Positions 35,117 through 46,884 of a stretch of DNA of 64,000 nt are shown here, piece by piece. How positions within the stretch are numbered: position 1 is the first letter of the stretch; every line of letters starts with the position of its first letter. The DNA is from Adiantum capillus-veneris (lineage: Eukaryota > Streptophyta > Polypodiopsida > Polypodiales > Pteridaceae). Under the pieces are notes generated by a model. It worked only from the letters and a program-made list of their open reading frames with translations, was not told where the DNA came from and did no database searches. The stretch is taken from NCBI GenBank assembly GCA_014529385.2, contig CM043968.1:10613648-10677647 (forward strand), in the 5' to 3' direction. The position numbers and the translations under genes were made by a program.

Positions 35117-36979
35117 CTACCCTACACCTAACCGCTTGCGAAAATGCGCAAAGCTCTCTGAGGGAAGTCCTTTTGTAAGTAGATCAGCAGGATTTTCTGT
35201 GGTGTGAACTTTGACAAGCTGAAGTTGCTTATCCTCGAGCATTTCCCTGATGAAATGATACTTCACATCCACATGCTTTGTCTTTGAGTGATAAATTGGA
35301 TTGCGAGCCAATTGTATAGCACTTTGACTATCACAATATAACACAGGCATCTCTTCTTTGATTCCCAAATCTGTTACTAGTCGATTAAGCCAAATTGATT
35401 CTTTGCATGCCTCTGATGCTGCAACATATTCAGCCTCTGTAGTAGACTGAGTAACACAATCTTGTAATCTAGAACGCCATGATACTGCTCCACCAACCAA
35501 TGTAAAGACATACCCTGACGTAGACCTTCGGTTGTCTAAGTCACCTGCATAATCTGAGTCTGTAAAACCCTTTACACGTAGCTCCTGACTCCCATAGCAT
35601 ATACACATACTCTTTGTAGCTTTCAGGTATCTCAATATTCCTTTCACTGCCTCCCAATGTTTCTTGCCTGGGTTTGACATGTATCGACTTACTACTCCCA
35701 CTGCAAATGCAATGTCTGGGCGAGTAGCAATCATTGCATACATCAAACTACCCACTGCAGACGCATATGGAATCTTATCCATTTCAGCCTGTTCTTCCTC
35801 AGACACAGGACAATCTTGTTTGCTAAGTTTCACATATGGTGGCAATGGAACACTCAGTGCCTTTCCCTTCTCCATATTGAAACGTTGCAAAACCTTGTCA
35901 ATATACTCTGTTTGAGATAACCAAATCAACTTCTTTGATCTGTCTCTCTCAATGCGCATACCAAGTATATGACTTGCCTCACCCATGTCTTTCATGTCAA
36001 ACGATTTTGCCATCTTTGACTTCAAAGCTGAAATTTCTTCCAAGTGCTTGCCAGCAATCAACATGTCATCCACATACAAAATAAGGATCAGCCAACTACC
36101 ATCCTTAGCCTTCTTTGTATATAGACAGTGATCGAACTCACTACGTTTGTAGCCTTGAGAAAGCATAAACTTGTGGAATTTATGGTACCATGCCCTCGGT
36201 GATTGTTTTAAGCCATAAAGACTCTTTAACAACTGGCATACCCAATCTTCCTTGCCTTTCTCAACAAACCCTTCTGGCTGCTGCATGTAAATTTCCACAT
36301 CTAAATCACCATGCAAGAACGCTGTCTTGACATCCATTTGGTGCAACACCAAATCTAATATGGCAACCAATGCAAGAAAGCATCTCAATGTAGTCATCTT
36401 GACCACCGGAGAGAAGACTTCATCAAAGTCAATGCCTTGTTCTTGCTTAAAGCCCTTGGCAACAAGCCTTGCTTTGTACTTTGGCTGACTATCATGAGCG
36501 GTGATCTTATATATGTAAACCCATTTACAAGGTAGAGCCTTTTTGCCCTGTGGTAATTTAACTAGCTTCCATGTCTGGTTTTTATGCAGAGCTGCCATCT
36601 CTGACTGCATGGCCAATTGCCAATTCCCGGAGTCCTTCATTTGCACTGCTTCCCTGTAACATGAAGACTCATTGCAATCAGTCAACATGACATAGTTCAT
36701 AGATGGAACAAACCTATCAGGAGGTCGCGTGACACGTCCAGATCTACGCACAATAGGTGGCTCAGGCTCAGCCACAACCTGTGGTTCCACTCTATCCTGT
36801 CCTTGCTCCTCTTGAGCCCTGACATTTTGTCTTGCACGTGCAGGTCCATCTTCTTGGAAGACAACTCTTCTAATCTCCTCAACCCTCTCTGGTTTAGAAT
36901 GATATTTGGATTCATTAAAGTGAACATCATTGCTGCGGACAACCTTTCTGGATTCGGGATCCCAAAGTCTGTACCCCAT
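35117..36979 (-). pseudogene. Copia element 1 reverse transcriptase and RNase H, 620 codons open
   Basis: It starts at MGYRLWDPESRKVV, the region after the integrase C-terminus. The copia RT follows, with KALPCKWVY, KARLVAKGFKQEQGIDF, FSPVVKM, the MDVKTAFLHGDL block, YGLKQSPRAWY and the catalytic YVDDMLIAG. RNase H then has GFTDSDYAGD, STSGYVFTLVGGAVSW, STTEAEYVAASEA and YCDSQSAIQLARNPIYHSKTKHVDVKYHFIR. All catalytic acidic residues are visible and the frame is uninterrupted. Only the upstream frameshift at about 37010 separates it from integrase. Confidence 0.92.
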
Positions 36980-36999
36980 CTCACCAGAATTACCATAGC

Positions 37000-37887
37000 C
37001 TAGAAAGATGCACTTCTACTCTTTGGCTCAAGTTTGTTCCTAAATTCCTTTGGAACGTGAGTATATGCCTCACAGCCAAAGACTCTGAGATGCTTGTATG
37101 AGGGCATTTTGCCTGACCATACCATCTCTGGCACTGAATCCTTCTGCAAAACCTTGCTAGGAGATCTATTTACAAGATGAATAGCTGTTGATACAGCTTC
37201 AGCCCAAAACCCATTTGGCAGATGTGCATTTGACAACATACTTCTGACCTTCTCTTGTATGGTCCTATTCATCCTCTCAACAACACCATTTTGAGGAGGA
37301 TTGTAAGGAGCAGTAAGTTCACGTTTTATACCTTTTGACTCACAAAAGTCTTGAAAGGCCTTTGAAACATACTCTCCACCATTGTCAGTGCGTAAGCATT
37401 TAAGCTTCTTGCCACTCTGATTCTCCACAAGTGTCACAAACGTTTTGAAAACACTAAACGCTTCATCCTTGTGCTTGAGAAAGTAAACCCATACTTTCCT
37501 CGAGTAATCATCTATAAATGTCATAAAGTAAGAAGCTCCCCCTAGAGATAGGTTAGGCATAGGTCCACACAAATCACTATGAACAAGTGCCAACTATGTA
37601 TCTCTTCTACTGCTTCTATGCTTATGTGGCTGCTGTGTTTGCTTACCATACAGACAATGTTCACAGAATTCAAAATCATTAAATGAAAAGCCTGGCAAAT
37701 AACCAGAACGAGACAAGATTTCCATTCCCTTCTTGGACATATGTCCTATCCGGCTATGCCACAAAGAAACGTTCGGCTGCTCGGTTACATTGATTACATT
37801 TTTAGAGACTTTGATACATAAATCATGTAAAGTCCTCCAGACTTTACTCCATGTGCTACTGTCATAGAACCCTTGGATATCTTCCAC
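37000..37887 (-). pseudogene. Copia element 1 integrase
   Basis: The His/His/Cys/Cys zinc site is visible (WHSRIGHMSKKG ... FCEHCLYGKQ). The DDE core follows, with the first Asp in LVHSDLCGPM, the second in LRTDNGGEYVS and the Glu in PQNGVVERMNRTI. A TAG at about 37595 interrupts the frame between the zinc domain and the core. A frameshift at about 37010 ends it inside the copia-typical end KLEPKS...CIFLGYG. Confidence 0.9.
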
Positions 37888-38210
37888 ATGTTCTGTCCAA
37901 AAGTGGTGACGTAGCCAGCATCATCAAGTAAAACTGTGTTGATCAAGCTCTTTGTAATTGCGGGAACATGTCTCACATTCTTCAGCGTGAAAGAAGAGCC
38001 ATTCTGAAACTTCAATTGAACATCTCCAACACTTAAGATCTCACATGTCTGCCCATTGCCTAGCCGAACATGATCTTTAGTGGCCACATAAGAGGTAAAC
38101 CACTCCTTGTTTGGAGACACATGAAGTGATGCCCCTGAGTCTATAATCCAGTCACTCACTGCATTTCCATCAGATGCTGTAAGAAGAGCTGAGTCCATTG
38201 TATTCTTCAA
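37794..38210 (-). pseudogene. Copia element 1 protease region
   Basis: The retropepsin motif WIIDSGASLHVSPN carries the catalytic Asp, followed by VRLGNGQTCEI and the hydrophobic LKNVRHVPAITKSLI typical of copia protease. It is in the Gag frame after one in-frame TAA at about 38214-38216. A frameshift near 37815 separates it from integrase. Confidence 0.88.
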
Positions 38211-38213
38211 GAA

Positions 38214-39095
38214 TTAGATGTCTCCTGACACTAGACTATCATCCTCTGCAACAGTGTTTGTCACATTTATTTCTTGAATCTTCACTGAGGACTTGTTCTT
38301 CTCACCATGGTCTTCAGCTTTCACTTTGCCTTTTTCTGCTTTCCATTCTCTGTAGTCTCTTTTCATGTGACCCTTCTTGCCACAATGGTAGCATTCTATG
38401 TCACTCTTGCCTTTAGCACTGCGGGACTTGCTACGAGACTGATTCCTCTTTCCACCTTGGTACTTTTCTTTGGTCCTTCCCCTGACAACTAAGGTTGTTC
38501 CTTTGCCTTTGTCCATTGTCTTTCTATTGGTTTCTTCAGTAAGCAGACTTCCTTCTACACCTGCTATGTTCAAACCATCTGGAGGTGCAGAATTACTCAA
38601 AGCTGTGCGAAAAGTGTCCCAACTTTCCGGCAATGTGATCAACAGGAACATAGCTCTAACAGGTTCATCAAACTTGACACCTTGAGCTGACAACTGACTA
38701 TAGATTGTGTTGAATTCATTCAGATGATTGGACATAGGTGTCCCTTCTTTCATCTTCAAGTCAACAAGCTTCTTAAGCCAGTATACCTGTGAAGCTGCAC
38801 TCTGAATCTCATAAAGATCACTCAGCTTTAACCATGCTTGATAAGCCGACATCTCGTCTGCTACATTGAAGTAAACGCTTTCTGCCAAAGTCAGCATAAT
38901 GGTAGAAAGTGCCAATTCATCCATTTCGCTCCATTCATCTTCGTCCATATCTTCTGGTTTTATCCCCTTGAGCTTTATAGGTTTTATCTGCTTCTTTTGT
39001 ACCAACACGTGCCAAATCTGCTTCTTCCACAATGGGAAATTGGTTCCATCCAGCTTCTTGATATTGTAAAGAGCAGTGTCCTGTGATCCAGCCAT
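38214..39095 (-). pseudogene. Copia element 1 Gag, 293 codons
   Basis: It begins MAGSQDTALYNIKKLDGTNFPLWK, the usual copia Gag N-terminus, here described as a start plus the FxLWKxQI block. The UBN2-like capsid region includes AYQAWLKLSDLYE and VYWLKKLVDLKMKEGTPM, then LPESWDTFRTAL. The zinc knuckle reads CYHCGKKGHMKRDY, so the fourth ligand is Tyr rather than Cys, which should weaken nucleic-acid binding. It ends in a TAA three codons before the protease frame resumes. Confidence 0.9.
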
Positions 39096-40167
39096 AGCTA
39101 CGCTTCACAGTAGTTTACTTTCCGGGGAAAAATTCGGCAGAGTTTCCCTTGTAAACTGACCTCTGAACCAATATCAACCTGTCAAATGAACCAAGAAAGC
39201 TTCAAATTCTGCATAAATTTTGGCAGAGTCTCCTTTGTAAAATGGCTATGGTGTACTCAAAAATAGACCAAAAAACAGCTCAAAAAAGACTGTCTCTCTG
39301 ATACGGTAAGCTGCGGGTAAACCTGTCCTGCACCTGTACTGTCTCTCACTGTCCTGTCACTGTCCTGTAAGCATAGACTGTGACAATGCCTCAATGGCAG
39401 TAAAGCAAAGATGCAATCCCAACTGTCTAACTCACAGTCAATACATCCTAGCTGCCTATCTAAGGGTGCTCGAGGGATCGCTCCAAGACCTGTATCACCG
39501 AAAGGATCTCAACATTCGAGAATCCCCCAGCTCAATAAAACCTCACTCGACCCTCAACAAAGGCTGCAGTAAATCTGACAGTACATAGACTTCCCACAAA
39601 GTCATACATCCACAAATTTCCCAGTATATGCTGTAACCGCTGCGACGGTTGTTTGGTGCGTGACTCACAGCCAGCAAACCCTCAACAGACATACATCATC
39701 TCTGACAATACATCCCATGTGGAAGTACCTGCAGTATCAGGATGAAATCTGGAATATCAAGCAGCAAACACAAGCTACTTGATGAACTAGTGGATGTCGC
39801 CTACAGTCTGTGTGTAGATGCACCCGTGTCGTATGTGACACGCCTCCAAGAACTGTGAGCCGTCCTTCGCCACAAATCAACACTCTGGGAGTGTCGATAT
39901 CCTCAACACTTGCAGTCGTAGGCCGAAAACTCCAAATTTGCAGAGTCGGATCTGCACCCGTCGAGACCACGTAGTCGAAAATGGCCTGCGCAGACCTTTG
40001 TTGAAGCCGAACGATCGCCGAGATGACCTCAGAATGAAATTCTGACAACACCGAGCCCTTCGGGTTAGCCCACGAGATTTGGGGCCGTGTCTTCGCCTGT
40101 TGAATTTCACTCCAATCTGAGTTGGTGACTCTAGCCTCCTGCAGTGCTGCTTCGAGCCTCGATCTGA
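39096..40167 (-). other. Leader of copia element 1
   Basis: An untranslated leader of about 1070 bp between PBS and Gag, including a run of ctgtcctg-like repeats around 39325-39370. No coding similarity was seen. Confidence 0.6.
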
Positions 40168-40179
40168 GCTCTGATACCA
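40168..40179 (-). promoter_or_regulatory. Primer-binding site of copia element 1 (tRNA-iMet type)
   Basis: On the minus strand this reads TGGTATCAGAGC, the classic copia PBS complementary to the 3' end of initiator methionine tRNA. It is two bases from the LTR edge. Confidence 0.9.
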
Positions 40180-40181
40180 GT

Positions 40182-40373
40182 TGAAGGAGTACGAGCGGAA
40201 GTGCGACGCGAGAGAGAGTGCGAGAAGAAGAGCACGACGATATGGTGAACTCGCTCCACTGTAATGTGTAGAGCATAGTGAGTTCTTATTAGGTTTTCAC
40301 AAAAAAATATGTGTACATACCTGGCAGCCCGCCCACTTACTTGGGCGACCACATTGGGCTTTATACCCCAACA
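40182..40373 (-). repeat. 5' LTR of copia element 1
   Basis: 192 bp with intact TG...CA ends (TGAAGGAG ... CCCCAACA on the plus strand). Confidence 0.92.
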
Positions 40374-40378
40374 AAAAT

Positions 40379-41300
40379 GAGCTATTAAGTGGGCCCAAAA
40401 GAACTTATATCGGGGTTCCTAGACCACTCTTTACCAAATTTTACATGTGCTCCTATCTTGTTCTGAAATGTACTTTAGGATCAAAAATTTCTTCATTTGG
40501 ACTCCGGTTGCTCTGTTTCTGAAAGATTTGTCAATTGGGCCAAAAATCGGCCAATTTGGCTTTCCGCAACTTTTCACATATTTGCACCCCGTCTTCACCA
40601 TAAGCTGTCAATCGCTTTCCGCAACTTTTCACATATTTGCACCCCGTCTTCACCATAAGCTGTCAATCGCTTATTGATCACTCCTTTTTTTTTTCGTCTC
40701 GCCAAGTTGTCATTTCACCTACTTTTTCTATTTTTCTTTGTTTTTTGCTGAAAAAATAATCAAAAATAAAGGAAAATATCTAACTTGACCCAAAAATTAT
40801 TGAAAAATCGAGATAAATAGGTAATATCATAACAAACCACTATATACATCTATCCGTAGTATTTGGCCGGATTGCTCTGTTTCCTCGCTTTTTCTGCATG
40901 AAAACTGTGATTTTTAGATATATATACACACACCTAAAGGCTCGTCTTGGTGTTTGTCCTCTAACATCTGGTTATTACACAATATTTAAGGGAATATCTG
41001 TTCGGGTTTATCAAAATATTTGCAATCAAACACAAAAATCCGTAAAATCAAGAAAAACAGTGCCTTTTTTTTACACTTGTAGCGTGTCGGTTCCTCCCCC
41101 CTTCCTAGTCGAAGTCCTCCTAGACGACAGTGTCGATGTTGAAGCTTTGCATGGAAGTATGCTCCTGGGGAAGTCGTCTGAACAATAAGCTCTCAAGTAT
41201 TCTAGCTCGTTCTTTGATGGTCAATAGAGTTTGTGAAGCCAGGCTGCTCAGTCTTTTGGTCTTTGTGATTGTTCTTTGCTTAGGTCTCCATCACTGAACC
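40379..41300. other. Region E sequence between copia element 1 and protease-like domain
   Basis: AT-rich, with no recognised gene. It contains a perfect 55-bp tandem duplication (40561-40615 and 40616-40670). Confidence 0.5.
40561..40670. repeat. Perfect tandem duplication 2 x 55 bp
   Basis: Two adjacent copies start tttccgcaacttttcacat and are identical over the full 55 bp, so the duplication is recent compared with the surrounding decay. Confidence 0.9.
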
Positions 41301-41307
41301 TTTGATA

Positions 41308-42323
41308 CTAGTTGATTGAAACTTGCCATTTTTTGTGTGTAGAAATTGTGTACTGGCAGTTCTTGAGGTTGTCGCTTTCGAATCCAGATTTTGGTATGGC
41401 GGTTGTGAGTTCTGAGTAGCTTCTTTGGTACCCATATCTATTTTTGGCAAGAGTTTGGTTTTGGCTTCCTGTTTGTATTAGATATCGTTGGAGGGTGAAT
41501 TGCAATTTCTAGTTGCTTCTCCTTGGTCAATTGATCCTTTCTGACCCAAATCTGCTTGATATTATTGTTGTACTGACCATGTTGTTTTTGTCGGGGTGCA
41601 CGTTGGTGACTTGTATGCTTTGGATTATGATATATCATGCTCCCGTTGTATACTAGAGTCTTTGCCTTATGGACTTGATCCTGTTGCCTTGAATTGATCT
41701 TTGGAATCTCTTGTGGGTCAATGGGTGCTTGTAAGGTCTTGCTTTCCTTTGTCTACCAGTTGCAATACTGATTGTTTGTTTTTCACTCTTGTAGCAGAGG
41801 AACTTGCTGCTTTTTTGAGTCAGAATGTATACTCACAGTGTTTTGACTCCATTCAAATTGTACCTTATATTTTCTTTGCCAAGGTTTCCCTAGCAATATG
41901 GCATGTTGTGTGCTCGTATCTTCTACCACATAAAATTTATGCAAATAGACACGTTGGTTTATCTGTACTTTGAGCACTGTCCATCCCAAAACCTTAATCA
42001 AATGTTCTGAATAACTTTGGAGCTTGTTTTGCGTCTCCTGTAATTGGTTGTCAAGTTGAAGTTGCTTGTAAAGGTTGTAGGAGATCAAGTTGCCTTGAGC
42101 TCCGGAATCAAGTATCGTTGTTGCCTTCACTTGATTGTGTCCAATTTTGACATCAATTTCAGGCTCCTATGTGGTATCGCTATCAAATTCTGTGACCCAA
42201 ATTGCATTTATCTTCAGAGGTGGTCCATGTTGTTGTTGCCATCGAAGAAGCTTCTTTTTTGCTATCCTTTCTTTAGCCTCTGCAACAATGTTTAGTTTTG
42301 CTTGCGTCCATTTTTTTGCTTGA
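41308..42323 (-). pseudogene. Retropepsin-like domain downstream of the integrase in region E
   Basis: On the minus strand the ORF at 41783-42130 reads TILDSGAQGNLISYNLY, an aspartic protease active site. A hydrophobic segment (LIKVLGWTVLKVQI) and ILLGKPWQ follow; the ILLG(K/R)xW end is typical of retroviral-type proteases. Upstream (to 42323) the frame continues with basic Gag-like text. Downstream (41308-41638) are Gln/Lys-rich open pieces. It lies after the integrase at 42506-43417 in the direction of transcription, which is not the normal Ty3 order. It may be a second element or a rearrangement. Confidence 0.65.
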
Positions 42324-42505
42324 TGGATTTGTTGGAGCATATATTGGGGTTAGTGGTAGATGAAATTTGTTTAATAGGCAACAACTTATCTAGTTAGGAA
42401 TTTCCTCCCCATCCAATGTAGCAAGCTTGACGGCTCCACTTGGTGATAAGTCTTTAATCACAAAGGGTCCCATCCCTCGCTTTTTAAGTTTCTTTGCATG
42501 TTGTT

Positions 42506-43660
42506 TTACGTGTAAACCAAGACATCATGTCCTATTTTGAATTTTTTGGAGCGTACATGCTTATCAAAAAATTCTTTTTGCTGACGTTTTGGTGCATAGA
42601 TAGAAGCTACTACTTTCAAGCGAAGCTCGTTTAGCTTTTCAACTTCATCTATACGTGAGGACATTTCATGAATTGCTGCTCTTAGGGTTGGGATTAAGAA
42701 TTCTATAGGCAGTATAGCATTAAGTCCAAACACCATGTTGTACGGTGTTGTGCCTATTGAGGTTTTGTAAGCAATCCTATACGCCCATAAAGTTGAATGT
42801 AGTTTCTGATCCCAATCCATTCTAAACTTTGATACTGTCTTAGTTAATATTGTGCATAGAGTCTTATTTGTAGCTTCTGCTTGGCCATTAGCATGTGGGT
42901 GGTAGGGAGCTGACTTCTTATGAACTATCATGAAGTCTTTAAGAAGATTTTCAATTATCTCATTTATGAAATGTGTGCCTTGATCACTGATAATTTCTAT
43001 AGGTCGACCATATCTAACAAAGACATTTTCGTATAGACATTGTGCAGTAGTCCTGGCATCAGTCTTTTGTGTAGCTTTTGCTTCTACCCATTTTGTGAGA
43101 TAATATGTGGCTACAATGATGTGTTGGGCATGTGTTTTGTAAGTAGGGGGTGATATTGGTCCTACAAAGTCTATTCCCCGCTTTGCAAAGACTCTGGCTC
43201 CCATCATTGGCCGTAAGGGCATCTCATCCCGTTTTATTGGTACGTTGGTTCGTTGACAAGACTCACATCGTTTTGTATACTCATTTGCGTCCATATGTAA
43301 TGTTGGCCACCATATTCCCAATGTTAGTATAATTTTTGTTGTCTTTTCCCCTGAGAAATGGCCCCCACCAATCCCTCCATGTGCTTGTTCCAAGATTGGA
43401 ACGTACATGTTCTCCATTGCACACAGCCTAAGCTGGTTATCCTTTCCTTATTTATAAAACTGATTTTCGATAAGAGTGAAATCACGAGCTTCTATTTCTA
43501 TCGTTCTCTATCCTGCTTTGGTGATATTTTTAGGAAACGTCTGTCTTTCCAAGTAGTCAACAATGTATTGACTCCATTCTAGCTAAGTGTTATTTGAAAC
43601 AATGTGGCATGTTCAATAGGTGGGCTTGATCTCCATTTGACACAACTAGTGACATATTCG
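42506..43660 (-). pseudogene. Region E integrase (Ty3/gypsy type)
   Basis: The 303-codon open frame at 42506-43417 has an HHCC zinc domain (HGGIGGGHFSGEKT ... RCESCQRTNV). The catalytic core has the first Asp in GIDFVGPI, the second in IISDQGTHF and the Glu in HANGQAEATNKTL. A C-terminal part ends with FDKHVRSKKFKIGHDVLVYT. To the right (up to about 43660) the typical pre-integrase linker can be read in mixed frames. No RT or RNase H is visible between here and the Gag region, so it seems to have been lost. Confidence 0.88.
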
Positions 43661-43727
43661 TGAACATCAATGCGCATAGTCGGCCAATACACTCCTAATT
43701 GTTTCCATGGCCACACCCGCTCCACTG

Positions 43728-44548
43728 TCAAGGATTGCCATGGTGGGTAACACCTTCTAATTCAATTGGGAGCGTGGTATTGCCATCTTCCCCTTCACAG
43801 TATTCTCCTACCTTGTTTAAAGGCATTGGCTGCATGTTTACTTGGGGTTTTTCTAATTCCTTGATTCCTTCCTGCATTCGTGAATTCAGATCCCTTAATC
43901 CAAATTTTTTGAGACATTTTCCTACCATATTCCACATATTAGGTCTTAATCGCTCTCAGTAATGGTACAATTTATTGGAGTCGATAAGAGTGTTATCAAC
44001 CCCTGGGAGTCCATACCCTTCCTTGTAGCGAGTTGCTGTGATGGTCCAACTTTCACATCTGACTTTGCTTCAAACTCTCCCATGTACGAGGGTAACATTT
44101 TCAGAGATACAGGTTGTCTATCCCAAGGTTTCACATATCCCTTGTCTCCTCTATAAGAGTGCATCTCTAGATCTGCTTGAGGTCCTGCCTCGGAAGGAAG
44201 TCATCTTCTTCCATACTAGTTTTGTTAACCCTTTGGCTTAGTTCATTTAGCTTCATTGGCTTCCCTTATGTGTCTCCAAAGATCATTTAAGCCCTCGTCG
44301 CTTATATACAATTTAGGTGTGATAGGTTGGAACCCTTTTGATGTTGAGTCTGTTGTGTTCAACACTATCCCAGGTCTTTCTATTGAATTTTCAGGTTTTA
44401 ACTCAATTTTTGGACTAACAATTAGTCGTTCGGATCCGTGTGTTGGAGGTTTCCTCGGCATTGGTACTGGAAGTTCTACCTCCTCCACTTGTTTCCTTGA
44501 AGTTGGTTCTAGTAAGGTTTGTGTAGTTTGGATCATCTTTTGACACAT
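43728..44548 (-). pseudogene. Unrecognised coding stretches between Gag and integrase of region E
   Basis: Three open pieces are seen on the minus strand (44548-44243, 44164-43946, 43937-43728). The first is proline-rich (ELPVPMPRKPPTHGSER) with a structured tail (DEGLNDLWRHIREANEAK). The second reads GDKGYVKPWDRQPVSLKMLPSYMG. RT would be expected here and is not found. I do not recognise the family. Confidence 0.4.
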
Positions 44549-45036
44549 TTCCAGTCTCTATTTTTCCAAATCAGCATAGGGATATGTCATCCATTTTTGT
44601 TCCCGAGTTTGGTCGATTTTAAGCCTTGAGTCATATGCTTTCAAGAGTGCGTCTAGATGTTCATTTACTTTTTCCACTAGCACAAATCCGCCTGATCTCG
44701 CACTTTTGGATTTCATTTTCTTCTCAAGCTCAATATCTGTTGGTGTTTCTGGTTTTTGAATTTCTCGTCTTTCAAGTTTTTCTAGTCTGTCTTTTGTTCG
44801 CTGTAATTCTTTCGTTATGACATTTTGTTATCTTTCTTTCCTCACTTCTACCTGTGATTTTCTAGCTTTCCATGTGTTTCGTTGACTTTTTCATTCAATG
44901 CTAGGTGTTTTACATCATGGTTCTTCATTTTCAAGTTCCCCTTTTTCTTTTTTAGTCTGAGCTCGTGTGATGACCTGTATAGGTATTACTGTTTCATTCT
45001 CGGAACCACTGCTTGAAGGGATAGCCTCCAAAATGC

Positions 45037-46067
45037 TTATGGTTGCTTTACTGCTTTGTTTTTATTTTTTGGGCAATCGGCAATCAAATGAGTGATGCCG
45101 CAATCTGAACAATACGCACTGACTCGGACAATTTCCAAATGAGGACAGTCTTTCATAAGATGGTCGCCCCCACATTTATAGCAAGGTCCGAACGGTTGTC
45201 GTGGAGCCCCTTGAGTACCCACTTGTTTTGGTAAGCTGGTCTTGGTCCATTGAAACCTCCATTGGCTATGAACATCAATGTTCTTTCATCCAAACTATAT
45301 CTACTTTCTCCTGCAGCGTGTGCCACGGTTGGTGGTCCAACATTGCCAATCATACTCCATGGTTCCGGCGTTCTCGGCTCTTGTGGTGGGTAGTATGTGG
45401 GGCAGTCCATTGTTCCACTTGGCTCTTCATAATAAACAGGGATAGGTACTAAGGCTTGTTCCTCTGGTTCTTCCACAGCGGGCGTATATCTCACACCTAT
45501 CAGCCTTGTCCCTGGGAGTGGTGGTTGTTGCCCTAAAACTGGTTGTGGTCGTTCAACCCCAGCTGATCAAGGCAAATTCCCCGCAGTATATCTAGGTACA
45601 AGTGGCACTTGAGGTGGTGCTACTCGCGGTTGGGAAACATATTGCCGTTCTCTCACATACCCTTTATTATAGTAGCATTCCTCAGTAACATGATTTGTCC
45701 ATTTCTATTTGATGGCGCACCACTTTAATGGCTTAGCCTGTGGCTTAGCAAATGGGCTAATTCTCTTTAGCACCTCCTCTATCAGTCGCTCTTGATTTGC
45801 TCTTGGTTCATTTCATTGTACTGTCTTCCCAAACTTCGACCCAGTTTGTTGAGAAGATGAATCATCATCTCTGTCTCTTAGATCTCCAACTCTGTAGATC
45901 TCACAGTTATCTACAAGGAACATAGCCTCTTTGCTTAACTCATTTAGGGTGGGGCTTTCTTCTTATACAAACCTTTTTGAAGATCTACATTTCTCAATCC
46001 TTGGATAAATATCAACATCAGTTTGGATTGAGTAGGTACTTCTTCCATTGGGCAGAACTTTACGTAT
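45037..46067 (-). pseudogene. Region E Gag C-terminal part with double zinc knuckle
   Basis: On the minus strand, a proline-rich linker (VEEPEEQALVPIPVYYEEP) leads to two CCHC-type knuckles at 45037-45222: CYKCGGDHLMKDCP and CSDCGITHLIADCP. The second has the spacing of a retroviral nucleocapsid finger. The intervening region (45500-46060) is interrupted by several stops. This part would package the element RNA. Confidence 0.72.
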
Positions 46068-46420
46068 CATTTCAGTTGTAGGGGTGCCTTCTTAATAGAT
46101 TCTCCCTCTTTCTGTTTAAACTTGTGGATTTGAGAGACAATATTGTGGGTTATCCCCCTTTGAGAGAATTCCTCCACAAACCCATCAAAAACTTCTTGGA
46201 TGGTCCCAAAATCTCGCCTTTCAACAGAGTCAAACCAGGTGGCGACGTCTTCCCCTAGGGTGAGTCCAAATCCTGCAAATTGTGTATCAAAGTCTCTATC
46301 CTCTTCTGCTCGAATCACTCTCAAAAACGTTGCCACATGATCTCTAGGATCGCCTTCTCCTGAATACCTCTTGTGTACCCATTTCTGGACTTGAGAAGGT
46401 CTAACACGTCTTTGTTCCAT
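46067..46420 (-). pseudogene. Region E Gag capsid core
   Basis: The stretch VQKWVHKRYSGEGDPRDHVA, then FGLTLGEDVATWFDSV and FSQRGITHNIVSQIHKFKQKEGES, has the retrotransposon Gag capsid pattern (Y-x-G-x-x-D-P, then A-x-x-W-[FY] and F-x-Q-x-E-x-E-S). It is followed by a stop or frameshift. Confidence 0.8.
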
Positions 46421-46520
46421 CAGTTGAATTGTGGAATCTCCTCATCCTTCTCCCCTCATAGGGTCTGGTCCATGTCTTCCGTCAAGTGCGCCTCTCGTCC
46501 CATGTCCTATGTATGACCTT

Positions 46521-46832
46521 TCAACAAGTGGTTACCCTTTTTCTGTCTTGATTCTCTCCATATAGAGGAAATCTTGTTGTGGTTGGCACCGTTGTTGGCC
46601 CCTTGCTTTCCTTGGGATAAGAATAAGAGTAAGTTGGCATGGGTGAGACTATAGGGGTCACATATGAACTAATTGTAACAAGGGCTTTGCCTCTATAGAA
46701 CTCTTGTTCCCTTGTCACTGTGGGTCGCAACCATGATTGCAATGTTTTTGGATTTGTGTTGAGATATGAAGGAAAAACTGGTATTTCTATCATTCCAGCT
46801 TGCCTGGCTGGGATTCTGGTCTCATCCTCCAT
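46521..46832 (-). pseudogene. Linker ORF upstream of the Gag capsid in region E
   Basis: Open for 103 codons (MEDETRIPARQAGMIEIP ... YSYSYPKESKGPTTVP). It looks like the disordered matrix-to-capsid linker of the same Gag. No motif was recognised. Confidence 0.45.
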
Positions 46833-46884
46833 TTCCTCAAAGGGATTATTAGATTTACTGGGATGGGGGTAAGGTTTAGTCCTT

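Larger units (their letters stand above)
34836..40373 (-). mobile_element. Ty1/copia element 1, nearly intact, 5538 bp
   Basis: The element is complete: two 192-bp LTRs, a 5-bp target duplication aaaat (34831-34835 and 40374-40378), an initiator-Met-type PBS, a polypurine tract and Gag, protease, integrase, RT and RNase H in copia order on the minus strand. By direct alignment the LTRs differ at 9 of 192 positions, mostly transitions. The polyprotein is broken by only two in-frame stops (about 38215 and 37595) and two single-base-type frameshifts (about 37815 and 37010). It inserted into region E. Confidence 0.93.

Noticed and set aside
38208-38219. In-frame TAA between copia Gag and protease as programmed read-through
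   Set aside because: The same element has another stop and two frameshifts elsewhere, so decay is the simpler explanation.
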